Positions 1 through 8,323 of a DNA stretch of 64,000 bases are shown here, piece by piece. Origin of the DNA: Bacteroidales bacterium UBA4788. Lineage in GTDB: Bacteria > Bacteroidota > Bacteroidia > Bacteroidales > VadinHA17. Each line of letters begins with the position of its first letter. Position 1 is the first letter of the stretch. The position numbers were made by a program, and so were the translations under genes. The notes under the pieces are model-generated. The model worked only from the letters and a program-made list of their open reading frames with translations. It ran no database searches and was not told the origin of the DNA. The stretch is from positions 1-64,000 of the forward strand of contig DHGW01000092.1 in assembly GCA_002402965.1 (NCBI GenBank). The letters are read 5' to 3'.

Positions 1-36
1 CAAATCAGAAACAAATAAATAAAAACAAAGATCATT

Positions 37-816
37 ATGAGAAAGATGTTATTCCTATTGACAGCGGCATCGGTTCTGTCACTGCAGGCTATATTGGCAC
101 AGCAGTCAGATCCCGTGCAGTTGATGGACAAGAGTCGTGACCTGACTATGTCAGGCAATATTCAGTCAACGGTCACCCTTACCATATCCGAGAAGAACGG
201 CTCGGTACGGACACGGAAATTGAATATGATCACTAAGTCCTACGGCGACGGTACGATCAAGAGAATGGTAAAGTTCCTTGATCCGGCTGATGTGAGGGGC
301 ACTGCGATGCTTATCGTAGACAGCAAGGATGCGCAGGATGATATGTGGATCTACCTTCCGGCACTGAAAAAGACACGGCGGATAGTCAGCACAGAGAAAG
401 GCAAGAGCTTCATGAGCTCTGAATTTTCCAATGCAGATATGTCGAGCGGGAGCAACAACGACTTCAAAATAAGGCACCTGCCGGAATCAGGGAAGACGGA
501 CACCTGGGTAATCGAGAATGTGCCTGTCAGCGATGACAAGGCCGACGAATATGGCTTTTCGAGAAAGATAACCTACCTTGACAAGGCCAGCCTGAAAACA
601 ATGAAGATCGACTTTTACAACTTTGACCACGAACTTTTCAAGACAATTGAGATAGTGGCCACCCAGCCTCTTGAGGGAAAAGAGGGGTATATCATGACGG
701 ATATGCTGGCAAGAAATTATATCAATGGCAGGAGCTCGAGGGTCAAATTTGACCAGGTAAATACTACAGCATCGATACCGGATAATACCTTCATTGCCGA
801 TAACCTCGCTAGGTAG
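37..816 (+). CDS. LolA-like outer membrane lipoprotein-sorting protein
   Basis: This 259-residue protein has a signal peptide (about residues 1-21, ending LQAILAQ) and is then a soluble beta-rich protein. Segments such as VKFLDPADVRGTAML and MWIYLPALKKTRRI match the family annotated as outer membrane lipoprotein-sorting protein (PF17131), which has the LolA/LolB half-barrel fold. It is therefore expected in the periplasm, binding a lipid or lipoprotein. Relatives often sit beside RND/MMPL exporters, but the upstream neighbour lies outside the window. It ends 30 bp before mnmE on the same strand. The ligand is inference; the family assignment is good. Confidence 0.8.
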   Translation: MRKMLFLLTAASVLSLQAILAQQSDPVQLMDKSRDLTMSGNIQSTVTLTISEKNGSVRTRKLNMITKSYGDGTIKRMVKFLDPADVRGTAMLIVDSKDAQDDMWIYLPALKKTRRIVSTEKGKSFMSSEFSNADMSSGSNNDFKIRHLPESGKTDTWVIENVPVSDDKADEYGFSRKITYLDKASLKTMKIDFYNFDHELFKTIEIVATQPLEGKEGYIMTDMLARNYINGRSSRVKFDQVNTTASIPDNTFIADNLAR

Positions 817-846
817 AATTCCATTACCTTTGTCCCAGTTAAAATT

Positions 847-2250
847 ATGGCACAAAAGGGGACAATAATATGTGCACCAGCCACCTCCGGAGGGGGTGCG
901 ATAGCTTTGATCAGGCTTTCCGGACCAGGGACAATTGAAACATTGGCCGGAATATTTGAACCTGCTGATAAACAAATTGATATACGTATTGCGAAGGGGT
1001 ACACATTGATTTTTGGGACCATATCTTCGCAAGGCGAATTCATTGATGAGGTACTTATCTCTCTCTTCAGGGCACCTCACTCCTATACCGGTGAAGAAAT
1101 GGCAGAAATAAGCTGCCACGCCTCGCCTTTTATACAGCACCGGATCATTGAAATTCTCATTGGGAAAGGGGTGGAAACAGCCACTCCCGGAGAGTTCACC
1201 ATGAGGGCTTTTATGAACGGCAAAATGGACCTTTCTCAGGCAGAGGCAGTGGCTGATATTATAGCATCCGATTCAGAGGCGGCGCACCGTCTTGCTGCCA
1301 CCCAACTGCGCGGCGGTTTCTCGAAGGAGATAGAGAAGCTGAGAATGGAGCTTCTCTCCTTTGCCTCGCTAATTGAGCTGGAGCTCGATTTCAGCGAGGA
1401 GGATGTGCAGTTCGCCGACCGCTTTTCGATGACGGAGACAGTTATCAAAATCAATAGCCTGGTCGACAAGCTTGCAGCTTCATTCAGGCTGGGCAATGCC
1501 ATTAAGAAGGGTATCCCGGTAGTTATCGCCGGCAGGCCCAATGTGGGCAAATCTTCCATCCTCAACGTGCTCCTTCAGGAGGAAAGGGCAATCGTCTCTG
1601 ACATACCAGGCACTACCCGTGACACCGTTGAGGAGGTGTTGCATGTAGGCGGCCTCCTGTTCCGGTTCATTGACACGGCAGGACTGAGACAGGGCGGTGA
1701 TAAGATTGAGGAGCTGGGCATTGAGCGGACGCGTGGCAGGCTCAGGAAGGCAGAGATTGTGCTGGCTGTGGCTGAGGCTGCTGACCGCCCGGAGGATATT
1801 GCTGCCTTTGCCGGCATTGTCAGTGATCTTACAGGCAACTCGGGTGCCAGGATTATCCTGGTAATCAACAAATCTGACCTGGTTACCAGGAGCGCTGCTG
1901 CAGCAATGAAGAAGGAGCTGAAGAGCCTCTGCTCCTTCCCGGTGCTTTGCGTATCGGCTACGAATTCATACGGAATGGATGAACTTAAAAGTATGCTGAC
2001 AGCTTCTGTCGAGACCGGCCGGCTTGATGCTCCGCAGTATATTGTTACCAATGCCAGGCATTACGAGGCTCTGAAGAACGTTTCAGAAAGCTTGCAGCGG
2101 GTGCTGAATGGCTTTCGTGACGGCATTCCCACAGTGCTGATTGCCACTGACGTGCGCCAGGCAATCTACTACCTTGGGCTGATAACGGGAAAGATCACAC
2201 CCGAGGATGTCCTCGGGCAGATCTTTTCTAAATTCTGTATAGGTAAATAA
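847..2250 (+). CDS. mnmE: tRNA-5-carboxymethylaminomethyluridine(34) synthesis GTPase MnmE
   Basis: MnmE works with MnmG (not in this window) to place a carboxymethylaminomethyl group on U34 of several tRNAs. The 467-residue protein has the normal family length. The N-terminal folate-binding domain starts IICAPATSGGGAIALIR; the G domain has G1 GRPNVGKS (about 229-236), G2 DIPGTTRD, G3 DTAGLR and G4 NKSD; and the chain ends in the invariant CIGK whose Cys is needed for catalysis. The ATG at 847 fits the family N-terminus. It is convergent with the PorT-like gene, the two stop codons being 4 bp apart. Confidence 0.97.
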   Translation: MAQKGTIICAPATSGGGAIALIRLSGPGTIETLAGIFEPADKQIDIRIAKGYTLIFGTISSQGEFIDEVLISLFRAPHSYTGEEMAEISCHASPFIQHRIIEILIGKGVETATPGEFTMRAFMNGKMDLSQAEAVADIIASDSEAAHRLAATQLRGGFSKEIEKLRMELLSFASLIELELDFSEEDVQFADRFSMTETVIKINSLVDKLAASFRLGNAIKKGIPVVIAGRPNVGKSSILNVLLQEERAIVSDIPGTTRDTVEEVLHVGGLLFRFIDTAGLRQGGDKIEELGIERTRGRLRKAEIVLAVAEAADRPEDIAAFAGIVSDLTGNSGARIILVINKSDLVTRSAAAAMKKELKSLCSFPVLCVSATNSYGMDELKSMLTASVETGRLDAPQYIVTNARHYEALKNVSESLQRVLNGFRDGIPTVLIATDVRQAIYYLGLITGKITPEDVLGQIFSKFCIGK

Positions 2251-2254
2251 CCTC

Positions 2255-2839
2255 CTAGAGGTTGCGGATAGCCCTTTCGGCGTCATGGCCAAAGAGGTAA
2301 AACAGTCCAAGCTGAATCCCCCTGTTGGTCGATTTTAAATCACTGCTTTTATTTATATCGTTTATTCCGTGATTGTATCTCAGGTCAATGCCAAACCCGG
2401 TTGCCGGAACCACATAGCTTGCACCCACACTCAGGGCAAAATCAATAGGGTTCCAATTGTCATTATTGTCTGAACTGACCAGGAATCCAATCTGCGGACC
2501 TGCCTGTAACCTGAATCCATTGTCAAACATATATTGAATCAGGACAGGTATATTCAAATAACCCAGTTTCAGGTTCTTTGCACCCTGTGCAGAATATACC
2601 AGTTCAGGCTGAACTGCCCACTGACTGTTGCGGTGGATATGACCAATAATACCAAAGTGATACCCTGTTCTCTGATCGTAACTGGTGCTGTTGTCATTTT
2701 GAATGTTGTAGAAATTCAATCCGCCTTTAACACCGAGAACGACGTGTCCGGCAGGCGAAGCACTGTGTTGCGCACTGGAAACACCTGTTATCAGGAACGC
2801 TGCAATTAATACAGGTAAAAATCTCATTTTCTTTTTCAT
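2255..2839 (-). CDS. PorT-like outer membrane beta-barrel protein
   Basis: The 194-residue product has a signal peptide (MKKKMRFLPVLIAAF to about residue 23, VSSAQ) followed by a typical small Bacteroidota outer membrane barrel: a GVKGGLNFYN start, alternating amphipathic strands (YLNIPVLIQYMF, FRLQAGPQIGFLV, FGIDLRYNHGI) and an aromatic C-terminal strand (IQLGLFYLFG). The frame is open upstream, but the ATG at 2839 places the signal peptide correctly. It is probably an 8-stranded barrel of the OMP_b-brl_2/PorT superfamily. No neighbour hints at a substrate, so the function is unknown. Confidence 0.75.
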   Translation of the reverse strand: MKKKMRFLPVLIAAFLITGVSSAQHSASPAGHVVLGVKGGLNFYNIQNDNSTSYDQRTGYHFGIIGHIHRNSQWAVQPELVYSAQGAKNLKLGYLNIPVLIQYMFDNGFRLQAGPQIGFLVSSDNNDNWNPIDFALSVGASYVVPATGFGIDLRYNHGINDINKSSDLKSTNRGIQLGLFYLFGHDAERAIRNL

Positions 2840-3001
2840 CTCTTTATATTCGTTTTCGTTGAACCCCTGTTCTTCAGGGATCTGATAATTAACAACAAAG
2901 GTGCCCGCTTTTACATGAAGAAGCGTTACAGATTTGCAATTACATGTTACATAATTCACATATAATAAGGGAATTAGTATCTGATGCTTTCTGAAAGAGT
3001 C

Positions 3002-4099
3002 TTATAATATCGTTCCCTTTCCCGGCTTTTTAAATACTGCCTTAATGCTGATAAGCGGGGGCTTTGTATCGCCAAGCAGGAACCCCCATGGTTTTAACGG
3101 TTCGACGTGGTCGCAGACGAGTTTCACAATGGCAAGCAGCGGTATTGAGATGAACATTCCGGGAATCCCCCAAATGGCACTGCCAACAAATACTGCCAGG
3201 AGAGAAAAGAGGGCATTGAGTTTTACTTTTGAGGCAACTACCTTGGGCACGATGTAATTATTGTCTACAAGCTGGATCAAATAGTAGATAATCAGGACAT
3301 AAACAGGGTACCATCCGGAATCTTTGGTGATCAGGGCCACTATCATCGGCATTGCTACGGCCACGATTCCTCCTATATAAGGTATAATATTAAGTAATGC
3401 GCCAATAATGCCGAGTAACAAAGCATATTCTATACCAAGGATCAGAAGAGCAGCAGTATTCAGAACTGCAACAATCCCGGCCTCGATAATCAGGCCGATG
3501 AGATATTTCTGAATGAGTGTCTTGGTCTTGCTGACCAGATCGCTCACTTTGCTCTGCTGGCCGGTACTGAAAAGCCTGTGGATAAACTCTATAAGGATCG
3601 AATGGTAAAACAGGAGCATAAAGACATAAACCGGGATCAGGAAGACAATCACCAGCAGGTTGCCAAGGGAGACAAGCGTGTCCCCGATTGCGGCAGTGCC
3701 GGTATTAATAAGATCACTGCGTGTTTTCAAAAGCCAGTCATCCATCTTCCGGGAGCTAATGTCGAAATGATCTGATATCCAGGTAGTGGCCTGGTTAAGC
3801 AACTCCGTGAATTTGTCTGCCAGGAATGGTAATGAATCGCTCAGACGGTTTGCCTGCGAAAGCAGCAGTGCTCCAAATGCTGCAATCACCAGAAATGTAA
3901 GAAAAAGTGTAATGATGATAGAGATGACCCTGTTTATTCTCTTCTCAACAAAGAAGTTAACGACCGGATGTAGTACTATGGCCAATATGGTTGCGAAAGC
4001 TACCGGCACAAGAATGCTCCTCCCGATATAGAGCATAGCAATAAGAATGGCAATACCGGTTAATAAAATACTTACTTTCACATAAACCGGCAGCTTCAT
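3002..4099 (-). CDS. AI-2E family transporter (PerM-like permease)
   Basis: A 365-residue polytopic inner membrane protein of the AI-2E/PerM/YdiK family (PF01594), seen from the early pair of helices with ILVPVAFATILAIVLHPVV, the long soluble region between residues of about 80 and 140, and the C-terminal GIEYALLLGIIGALLNIIPYIGG signature. Family members are exporters, some acting as Na+/H+ antiporters; the cargo here is unknown. The ATG at 4099 lies 4 bp past the stop of the upstream gene; a GTG at 4114 would overlap it and is less likely. It is the last gene of a four-gene envelope operon. Confidence 0.85.
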   Translation of the reverse strand: MKLPVYVKVSILLTGIAILIAMLYIGRSILVPVAFATILAIVLHPVVNFFVEKRINRVISIIITLFLTFLVIAAFGALLLSQANRLSDSLPFLADKFTELLNQATTWISDHFDISSRKMDDWLLKTRSDLINTGTAAIGDTLVSLGNLLVIVFLIPVYVFMLLFYHSILIEFIHRLFSTGQQSKVSDLVSKTKTLIQKYLIGLIIEAGIVAVLNTAALLILGIEYALLLGIIGALLNIIPYIGGIVAVAMPMIVALITKDSGWYPVYVLIIYYLIQLVDNNYIVPKVVASKVKLNALFSLLAVFVGSAIWGIPGMFISIPLLAIVKLVCDHVEPLKPWGFLLGDTKPPLISIKAVFKKPGKGTIL

Positions 4100-4103
4100 T
4101 CCT

Positions 4104-4508
4104 TCAAGTGCCACGGCTTCGGGATTTCAGTTTTTTGTTCCGGAAAATTCCCAGCAGGGCCATTTCTCCCATTGACCTTAATGAGCCGGTGTTTTTAGCT
4201 ACAAAGCTGGTTACTCCTGACTGCAGAACGGGGCTGATTACCCTTCTAAGTCCCGGTCCTGCCAGACCTTTGAAAACCAGGTTTGAAACCAACCCTGCGG
4301 TCAGCCCCAGTGTAGTACCAAGAACGTTATCGATCAGATTTGGTGATGAAGTAATACTTTGCAGAGTGCTCCGGAGCAGGTTGACGGGCTTGAAGGTTTC
4401 ATATGTTGCATACATTTGCGCCTTCAGCTGCTTTCCGTTGGCAGCATGCTCAACTTCAAGCAATTGAATTGCCTTTTTAAGTCCGGTAGTTGAAGTAATT
4501 GGTTGCAT
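4104..4508 (-). CDS. Conserved hypothetical protein of a YtxH/holin operon
   Basis: The 134-residue protein is not recognised. Its N-terminal half is soluble and partly helical (a run of KAIQLLEVEHAANGKQLKAQ). The middle holds two glycine-rich hydrophobic stretches (TTLGLTAGLVSNLVFKGLAG and MGEMALLGIF), and the tail is very basic (RNKKLKSRSR). It could associate with the membrane. It lies 6 bp after the holin-like gene and 4 bp before the AI-2E permease, so it is almost certainly cotranscribed with them. Conservation of this gene beside YtxH and holin-like genes would be the main clue to its role. Confidence 0.6.
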   Translation of the reverse strand: MQPITSTTGLKKAIQLLEVEHAANGKQLKAQMYATYETFKPVNLLRSTLQSITSSPNLIDNVLGTTLGLTAGLVSNLVFKGLAGPGLRRVISPVLQSGVTSFVAKNTGSLRSMGEMALLGIFRNKKLKSRSRGT

Positions 4509-4514
4509 CTGTTA

Positions 4515-4868
4515 TTATTTAAGGACCCGCTTTATGATGAAATCGCCGACCTGTTTTTTAAGCCATTTATGCATGAAAAGATGTAAAATCAGGGCAATGA
4601 TTCCATAAAAAGCCGCTACCGCAAAAAAGCCGAAGAAAAGATTGCCAAGGAGCCCGCCAACCCAAAATGCAATACCCAGATTAAGGAAGAGCATGAATAC
4701 AGATGCTGTCAAAATGACAAGGAGCCTGGGTATACTGGCTGACACTATATCTGACGCTTTGTCAAGAGCTTTCAGCTTGGCCAGCTCTAATTCCGCTTTG
4801 CCGTATTGCGTAGCTTTATCAAGCAGTTCATCTATGACTTTGGTGTTATCTTCCATCATTCCGGCCAT
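4515..4868 (-). CDS. Phage-holin-family small membrane protein (PF07332-like)
   Basis: The 117-residue protein has an N-terminal amphipathic helix (ELLDKATQYGKAELELAKLKALDKA) and two long transmembrane segments (about residues 42-66 and 73-95), the layout of the holin superfamily III/DUF1469-type proteins. Despite the name, chromosomal copies next to YtxH genes in Bacteroidota are housekeeping envelope proteins rather than lysis proteins. No endolysin or phage gene is nearby, which supports that reading. Confidence 0.7.
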   Translation of the reverse strand: MAGMMEDNTKVIDELLDKATQYGKAELELAKLKALDKASDIVSASIPRLLVILTASVFMLFLNLGIAFWVGGLLGNLFFGFFAVAAFYGIIALILHLFMHKWLKKQVGDFIIKRVLK

Positions 4869-4904
4869 AATACTAAGGTTATGATCCAGCGCTGAAATAA
4901 ATCA

Positions 4905-5183
4905 TCAAACCGCAGCTGTCTTTGCCTTTTTATCAGGCTCTTCCATTGTACTGCCGCTCATGTCATCCGTGTCAGTATCCGCCTGACTTACATTATCATA
5001 TTTCTCAGATATGTCATCAAGAAATTCATTGAATTTCTCCTTTATCGATTCCTTAAGGTCCTCCCCTTTTCCGGTCAGCCCCTTGCGTGTTTCTGATCCT
5101 TTTGCAGGGGCAAAGAGAATACCTAATGCTGCGCCGGCAGCTACTCCGGCCAATAATGCCAATACTACTTTTCCTGAACTCAT
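4905..5183 (-). CDS. YtxH domain-containing protein
   Basis: A 92-residue protein with the YtxH signature: an N-terminal Gly/Ala-rich transmembrane segment (VVLALLAGVAAGAALGILFAP) followed at once by AKGSETRKGLTGKGEDLKE and a charged helical tail. In other bacteria YtxH-type genes belong to general stress regulons. It is the first gene of the four-gene minus-strand operon running to 3002. The acidic end DTDTDDMSGS is low complexity. Confidence 0.8.
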   Translation of the reverse strand: MSSGKVVLALLAGVAAGAALGILFAPAKGSETRKGLTGKGEDLKESIKEKFNEFLDDISEKYDNVSQADTDTDDMSGSTMEEPDKKAKTAAV

Positions 5184-5331
5184 AGTCTTGTTGATTTAAT
5201 AAGTCCGCTCCGGATTATTCCCGCCCTTAACGCCCTAACCTAAACTACTGTCTTCCGATGAATCCAAAATCCGGGATTTCCCGAAGCGGACTATATGATT
5301 ATTTAATGACGTTTTAAATTACCAGGACAAA

Positions 5332-5454
5332 ATTAAACCACTCGCGAGGGCAAATCGTTACATGGTTATGGTAATTAGTTACATGATTCCCACATCACGG
5401 ATATGAAGAATGCCTTCTGAATCTCACCCTGGGACCGTAACTAATTGGTTTAAT
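5332..5454. repeat. Nested inverted repeats, possible structured RNA
   Basis: AATTAGTTAC (5373-5382) is an exact inverted copy of GTAACTAATT (5437-5446). Directly outside it ATTAAACC (5332-5339) is an exact inverted copy of GGTTTAAT (5447-5454). Together they can form a two-part stem of 10 and 8 bp with a 33-nt side bulge that itself contains the palindrome CTCGCGAG. The element ends 2 bp before a terminator hairpin, so a short plus-strand transcript ending near 5487 is conceivable. No promoter was recognised. It could also be a decayed repeat. Confidence 0.4.
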
Positions 5455-5456
5455 AG

Positions 5457-5486
5457 AAAAAGGGCGTCCCGTGAGACGCTCTTTTT
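5457..5486. terminator. Bidirectional Rho-independent terminator
   Basis: A 12-bp stem (5457-5468 with 5475-5486, one G-T wobble) around the loop CCGTGA, with five A on the left and five T on the right, works on either strand. On the minus strand it lies 18 bp past the stop of the FemAB remnant and would end transcripts coming from the aro operon. Confidence 0.8.
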
Positions 5487-5504
5487 CTATATCAAGCATG
5501 CATA

Positions 5505-5817
5505 TCAGTTGATGTGATAACCCTGAGTCATCATTTCACGGGCTGCAAAGTAAGAATAGACTTCATTATCAATCGGGTAGTCCCAGCACCCCAGCCCATG
5601 ATAAATCTCGCCGCCAAATCCCGTCTTGAACCGGTATAACCCGACCATAAGGGACATAGGCTATAGAATGACTGGAGTCAATTTGCCTGAGAACCACCAG
5701 AACATCGGAGGTTATCAGCTTTCCTTCTTTCCTTTCATTATTGCCTGATTCAGGGCAAACATGCGACTTAAAAATCAGAATTCCAAGGATTTTTGTTCCG
5801 GACAGGAGATCTGCATC
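5505..5817 (-). pseudogene. Decayed FemAB-type peptidoglycan-bridge transferase gene
   Basis: Two frames together recall FemA/FemB-family aminoacyltransferases. Upstream (5817 towards 5650) one frame reads SGTKILGILIFKSH then SDVLVVLRQIDSSHSIAYVPYG, the N-terminal substrate strand of the family (…LLVLxR…AYVPYGP). It then shifts to a second frame giving LYRFKTGFGGEIYHGLGCWD and a TGA at 5505-5507, the usual FemAB C-terminus (FKxGFGG…G). Normal family members exceed 300 residues, so most of the middle is deleted. The assignment rests on remembered family motifs and was not searched. Confidence 0.6.
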
Positions 5818-5888
5818 TCAGGTCTTAATATTCTTATTTTGCCGTCGGCACAGTTCATGAACTGTTAACCGGAGTGGTTATCATCATA

Positions 5889-7139
5889 TCATGCAATCAC
5901 TGCCCCGAGGCTGGCCAGGTCATCAAAAAAGCGCGGGTAAGATTTTGCCACTGACTCTGCCCCTGTAATGGTCACCGCTCCGGTGGCGCCGGTGGCCATC
6001 ACTGCTGCCATCATTGCGATGCGGTGGTCGTTGTGCGATGAGACCACTGCTCCCTGCGCCTGTCCGCCGGTGATGATCATCTCATCACCGCTGAACCGTA
6101 CATCTATCTTCAATGCTCCCAGCACTTCCGCTATCGCCTCCGCCCTGTCGCTTTCCTTGTGCCTCAGCCTGCCCACCCCCCTGATCCTGCTTACGCCTTC
6201 ACTGCTGGCCGCCAGTGCCGCAAGCGGTGGAAACAGGTCAGGTGCATCGGTGGCGTCAAAAGTGAATGCATTGAGTCCCGAGACCTGGGCTGTAATGCTT
6301 CCCAATTCCACCTCCAGGGCAGCTTCCGCATCATTAAGTGCCTGAAGTATTGCCCTGTCGGCCTGTATGCTGTCAGGATTGAGGTTGCTGACTGTCACCC
6401 TCCCCCCTGTCGCCCCGGCGACAAGCAGGAACGCTGCCGCGCTCCAATCACTTTCAACAGAGTATTCATGCGCCATGTACGACTGGTTTCCGGGTATAAT
6501 GAACGATTTGTAACTTTCATTCTCAACGCGGATGCCAAAATCCGACAGCAGGCCCAGCGTCAGCCCTATGTAAGGCTTGCTGGTCAGGTTTGCCATATCA
6601 AGCCTGCTCTCTCCCTCTGTCAAAGGGAGAGCCATGAGCAGCCCGGTAATCAGTTGTGATCCAGCTGAACCGTCAATGAAAGCTCTTCCGGACCTGAGCC
6701 TTCCCTCCAGTTTTACCGGCAACAACCCTCCCGACGTCTCCACATGAACTCCCAGCTGAACCAGGGCCTCACTGATCATTGTCAGCGGCCTGCGGGTAAG
6801 CGATCCTTCACCGGTAAGCGTCACGCTGCCGGAGAGTAGTGCCGCCACAGGGGCAAACATCCTTAGCGCCAATCCCGATTCCGAACAGTTAAGTGTCAAC
6901 GGACCGGAAGGCACCTGGCCGGAAACAACAGTGATCCGGTCGTTTTCCCTGTGAACCGCTGCTCCAAGTTCAACGGCTATCCTCATGGCAGCCATGGAGT
7001 CATTGCAGAAGGAGGGGTTGCGGATAACAGTTGTGCCGCCCGCAAGCAGGCCTGCTGCTATAGCTCTCTGCATCAGGCTCTTGCTTGGAGGCGCCTCAAT
7101 TGTGCCCCTGACTTCGCAAGGGCTGACGGTAATGTTCAT
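5889..7139 (-). CDS. aroA: 3-phosphoshikimate 1-carboxyvinyltransferase (EPSP synthase)
   Basis: Transfers enolpyruvate from PEP to shikimate-3-phosphate, the sixth step of the shikimate pathway. The 416-residue protein shows the shikimate-phosphate-binding start PPSKSLMQRAIAAGLLAGG, the PEP loop around NCSESGLALRMFAPVAALLSG, LTGEGSLTRRP, and the C-terminal RHKESDRAEAIAEVL and HNDHRIAMMAAV motifs. The N-terminal LMQRA is a common variant of SHRAL. It is the last gene of the Phe/Tyr operon, 41 bp after the DAHP synthase gene, so it should share its attenuation control. Confidence 0.95.
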   Translation of the reverse strand: MNITVSPCEVRGTIEAPPSKSLMQRAIAAGLLAGGTTVIRNPSFCNDSMAAMRIAVELGAAVHRENDRITVVSGQVPSGPLTLNCSESGLALRMFAPVAALLSGSVTLTGEGSLTRRPLTMISEALVQLGVHVETSGGLLPVKLEGRLRSGRAFIDGSAGSQLITGLLMALPLTEGESRLDMANLTSKPYIGLTLGLLSDFGIRVENESYKSFIIPGNQSYMAHEYSVESDWSAAAFLLVAGATGGRVTVSNLNPDSIQADRAILQALNDAEAALEVELGSITAQVSGLNAFTFDATDAPDLFPPLAALAASSEGVSRIRGVGRLRHKESDRAEAIAEVLGALKIDVRFSGDEMIITGGQAQGAVVSSHNDHRIAMMAAVMATGATGAVTITGAESVAKSYPRFFDDLASLGAVIA

Positions 7140-7180
7140 CTAAGAAGTATTTCCTGTTTTAGCCAGATTCACCTGCTAAA

Positions 7181-8308
7181 TTACGCTTCTTTCATCACTT
7201 TCATCTGGTGGGTGATCGATTCCTGGTGGATTGCTTCGAGGATGTTATGTATAAATTCCGGTGTCAGCCCTTTCCTCACCCCCTTGTCAACGGCGTTGTC
7301 CTTAACCTCCTTCCATCTGGAGCTCTGCAGTATTGTGATACTGTGCTCCTTCTTGAAGCGGCCGATTGTCTCGGCCACTTGCATCCTGCTCTCGAGGATG
7401 TCAAGCAGCAGGTTGTCATAGACGTCTATCTGACTGCGGAGGTCCTCAATGGTCTCCAGATACTCCGGATCATCAGAGGTGGGTGACCTGAGTATCAGGC
7501 TGTCAAGAACATTCATCAGCTCCACGGGTGTGAGCTGTTGCTTCCTGTCGCTCAATGCGTTGGGAGGGTCAATATGTGTCTCAATCATCAGCCCGTCATA
7601 ATTCAGGTCCATCGCTTTCTGTGAGAGGTCACCTATGAATTCCCTGTCGCCTCCCATATGACTCGGGTCACAGAGCATCCCAATTCCCGGGATCCGCTGT
7701 CGCAGTTCCACTGCTATCTGCCAGCGTGGCTGGTTGCGGAACGAGCATTTCTCCCATGTGGAGAAGCCGCGGTGCACTGCTGCCAGCCGGGTGATACCGG
7801 CTCGGCTGATACGTTCAATGGCTCCGATCCACAGTTCGAGGTCGGGGTTGACCGGGTTTTTTATAAACACCATGACATCAGCGTCCTTCAGTGCGGAGGC
7901 TATCTCCTGCAGTGCGAAGGGATTCACGCTGGTGCGGGCCCCTATCCAGACCGCATCAATACCGTGCTTCAGAGCTTCATATACATGCTTCTCAGTAGCC
8001 ACCTCAACTGCCACTGGAAGACCGTACTCCTCCCTCACCCGCTTCAGCCACTTCAGGCCTGGAGAACCTATACCTTCAAACTGCCCGGGGCGGGTCCGGG
8101 GTTTCCAGATTCCAGCCCGAAAGATGTCAACCCGGCCTGAGGCAACAAGAGCGGCAGCGGTGGTCATAACCTGCTCCTCGCTCTCCGCGCTGCATGGCCC
8201 GGCAATGATGAGGGGCCGTTTCTTGAAGACAGACCACTCCTCCACCGGGAGGATATTAAGACTGCTTCTTGCTTTTTTTACGGTCGTTGTGAGAATTTCA
8301 GTGTTCAT
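7181..8308 (-). CDS. Bifunctional DAHP synthase / chorismate mutase (type II)
   Basis: One chain carries both the entry enzyme of the shikimate pathway and the enzyme that commits chorismate to Phe and Tyr. Residues about 25-265 form a KdsA-like (class I beta) DAHP synthase: GPCSAESEEQ, IFRAGIWKPRTRP, and the RGFST and CDPSHMGG metal/substrate motifs. Residues about 285-375 form an AroQ-type chorismate mutase (LRSQIDVYDNLLLDILESR, then IGRFKKEH). This fusion, DAHP synthase first, is usual in Bacteroidota and lets prephenate feedback act on the first step. It lies 15 bp after tyrA in the operon. Confidence 0.93.
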   Translation of the reverse strand: MNTEILTTTVKKARSSLNILPVEEWSVFKKRPLIIAGPCSAESEEQVMTTAAALVASGRVDIFRAGIWKPRTRPGQFEGIGSPGLKWLKRVREEYGLPVAVEVATEKHVYEALKHGIDAVWIGARTSVNPFALQEIASALKDADVMVFIKNPVNPDLELWIGAIERISRAGITRLAAVHRGFSTWEKCSFRNQPRWQIAVELRQRIPGIGMLCDPSHMGGDREFIGDLSQKAMDLNYDGLMIETHIDPPNALSDRKQQLTPVELMNVLDSLILRSPTSDDPEYLETIEDLRSQIDVYDNLLLDILESRMQVAETIGRFKKEHSITILQSSRWKEVKDNAVDKGVRKGLTPEFIHNILEAIHQESITHQMKVMKEA

Positions 8309-8323
8309 GGTATGGTATGAGTT

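Larger units (their letters stand above)
5184..5888. other. Long intergenic region with inverted repeats, terminator and gene remnant
   Basis: This 705-bp stretch has no intact gene. It holds a pair of nested inverted repeats (5332-5454), a strong hairpin with flanking A and T runs (5457-5486) and the decayed FemAB-like gene (5505-5817), all listed separately. The 5184-5330 part, upstream of ytxH, should carry that operon's promoter, but no clear TAnnTTTG box was found. Confidence 0.6.

Noticed and set aside
487..1140. A 217-codon frame on the minus strand opposite the LolA-like gene and mnmE
   Set aside because: It lies antisense to two clear genes, has no signal or motif, and its composition follows the complementary codons.
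4515..4868. Prophage remnant because of the holin-like protein
   Set aside because: There are no endolysin, capsid or integrase genes nearby, and YtxH-linked holin-like proteins are ordinary chromosomal genes.
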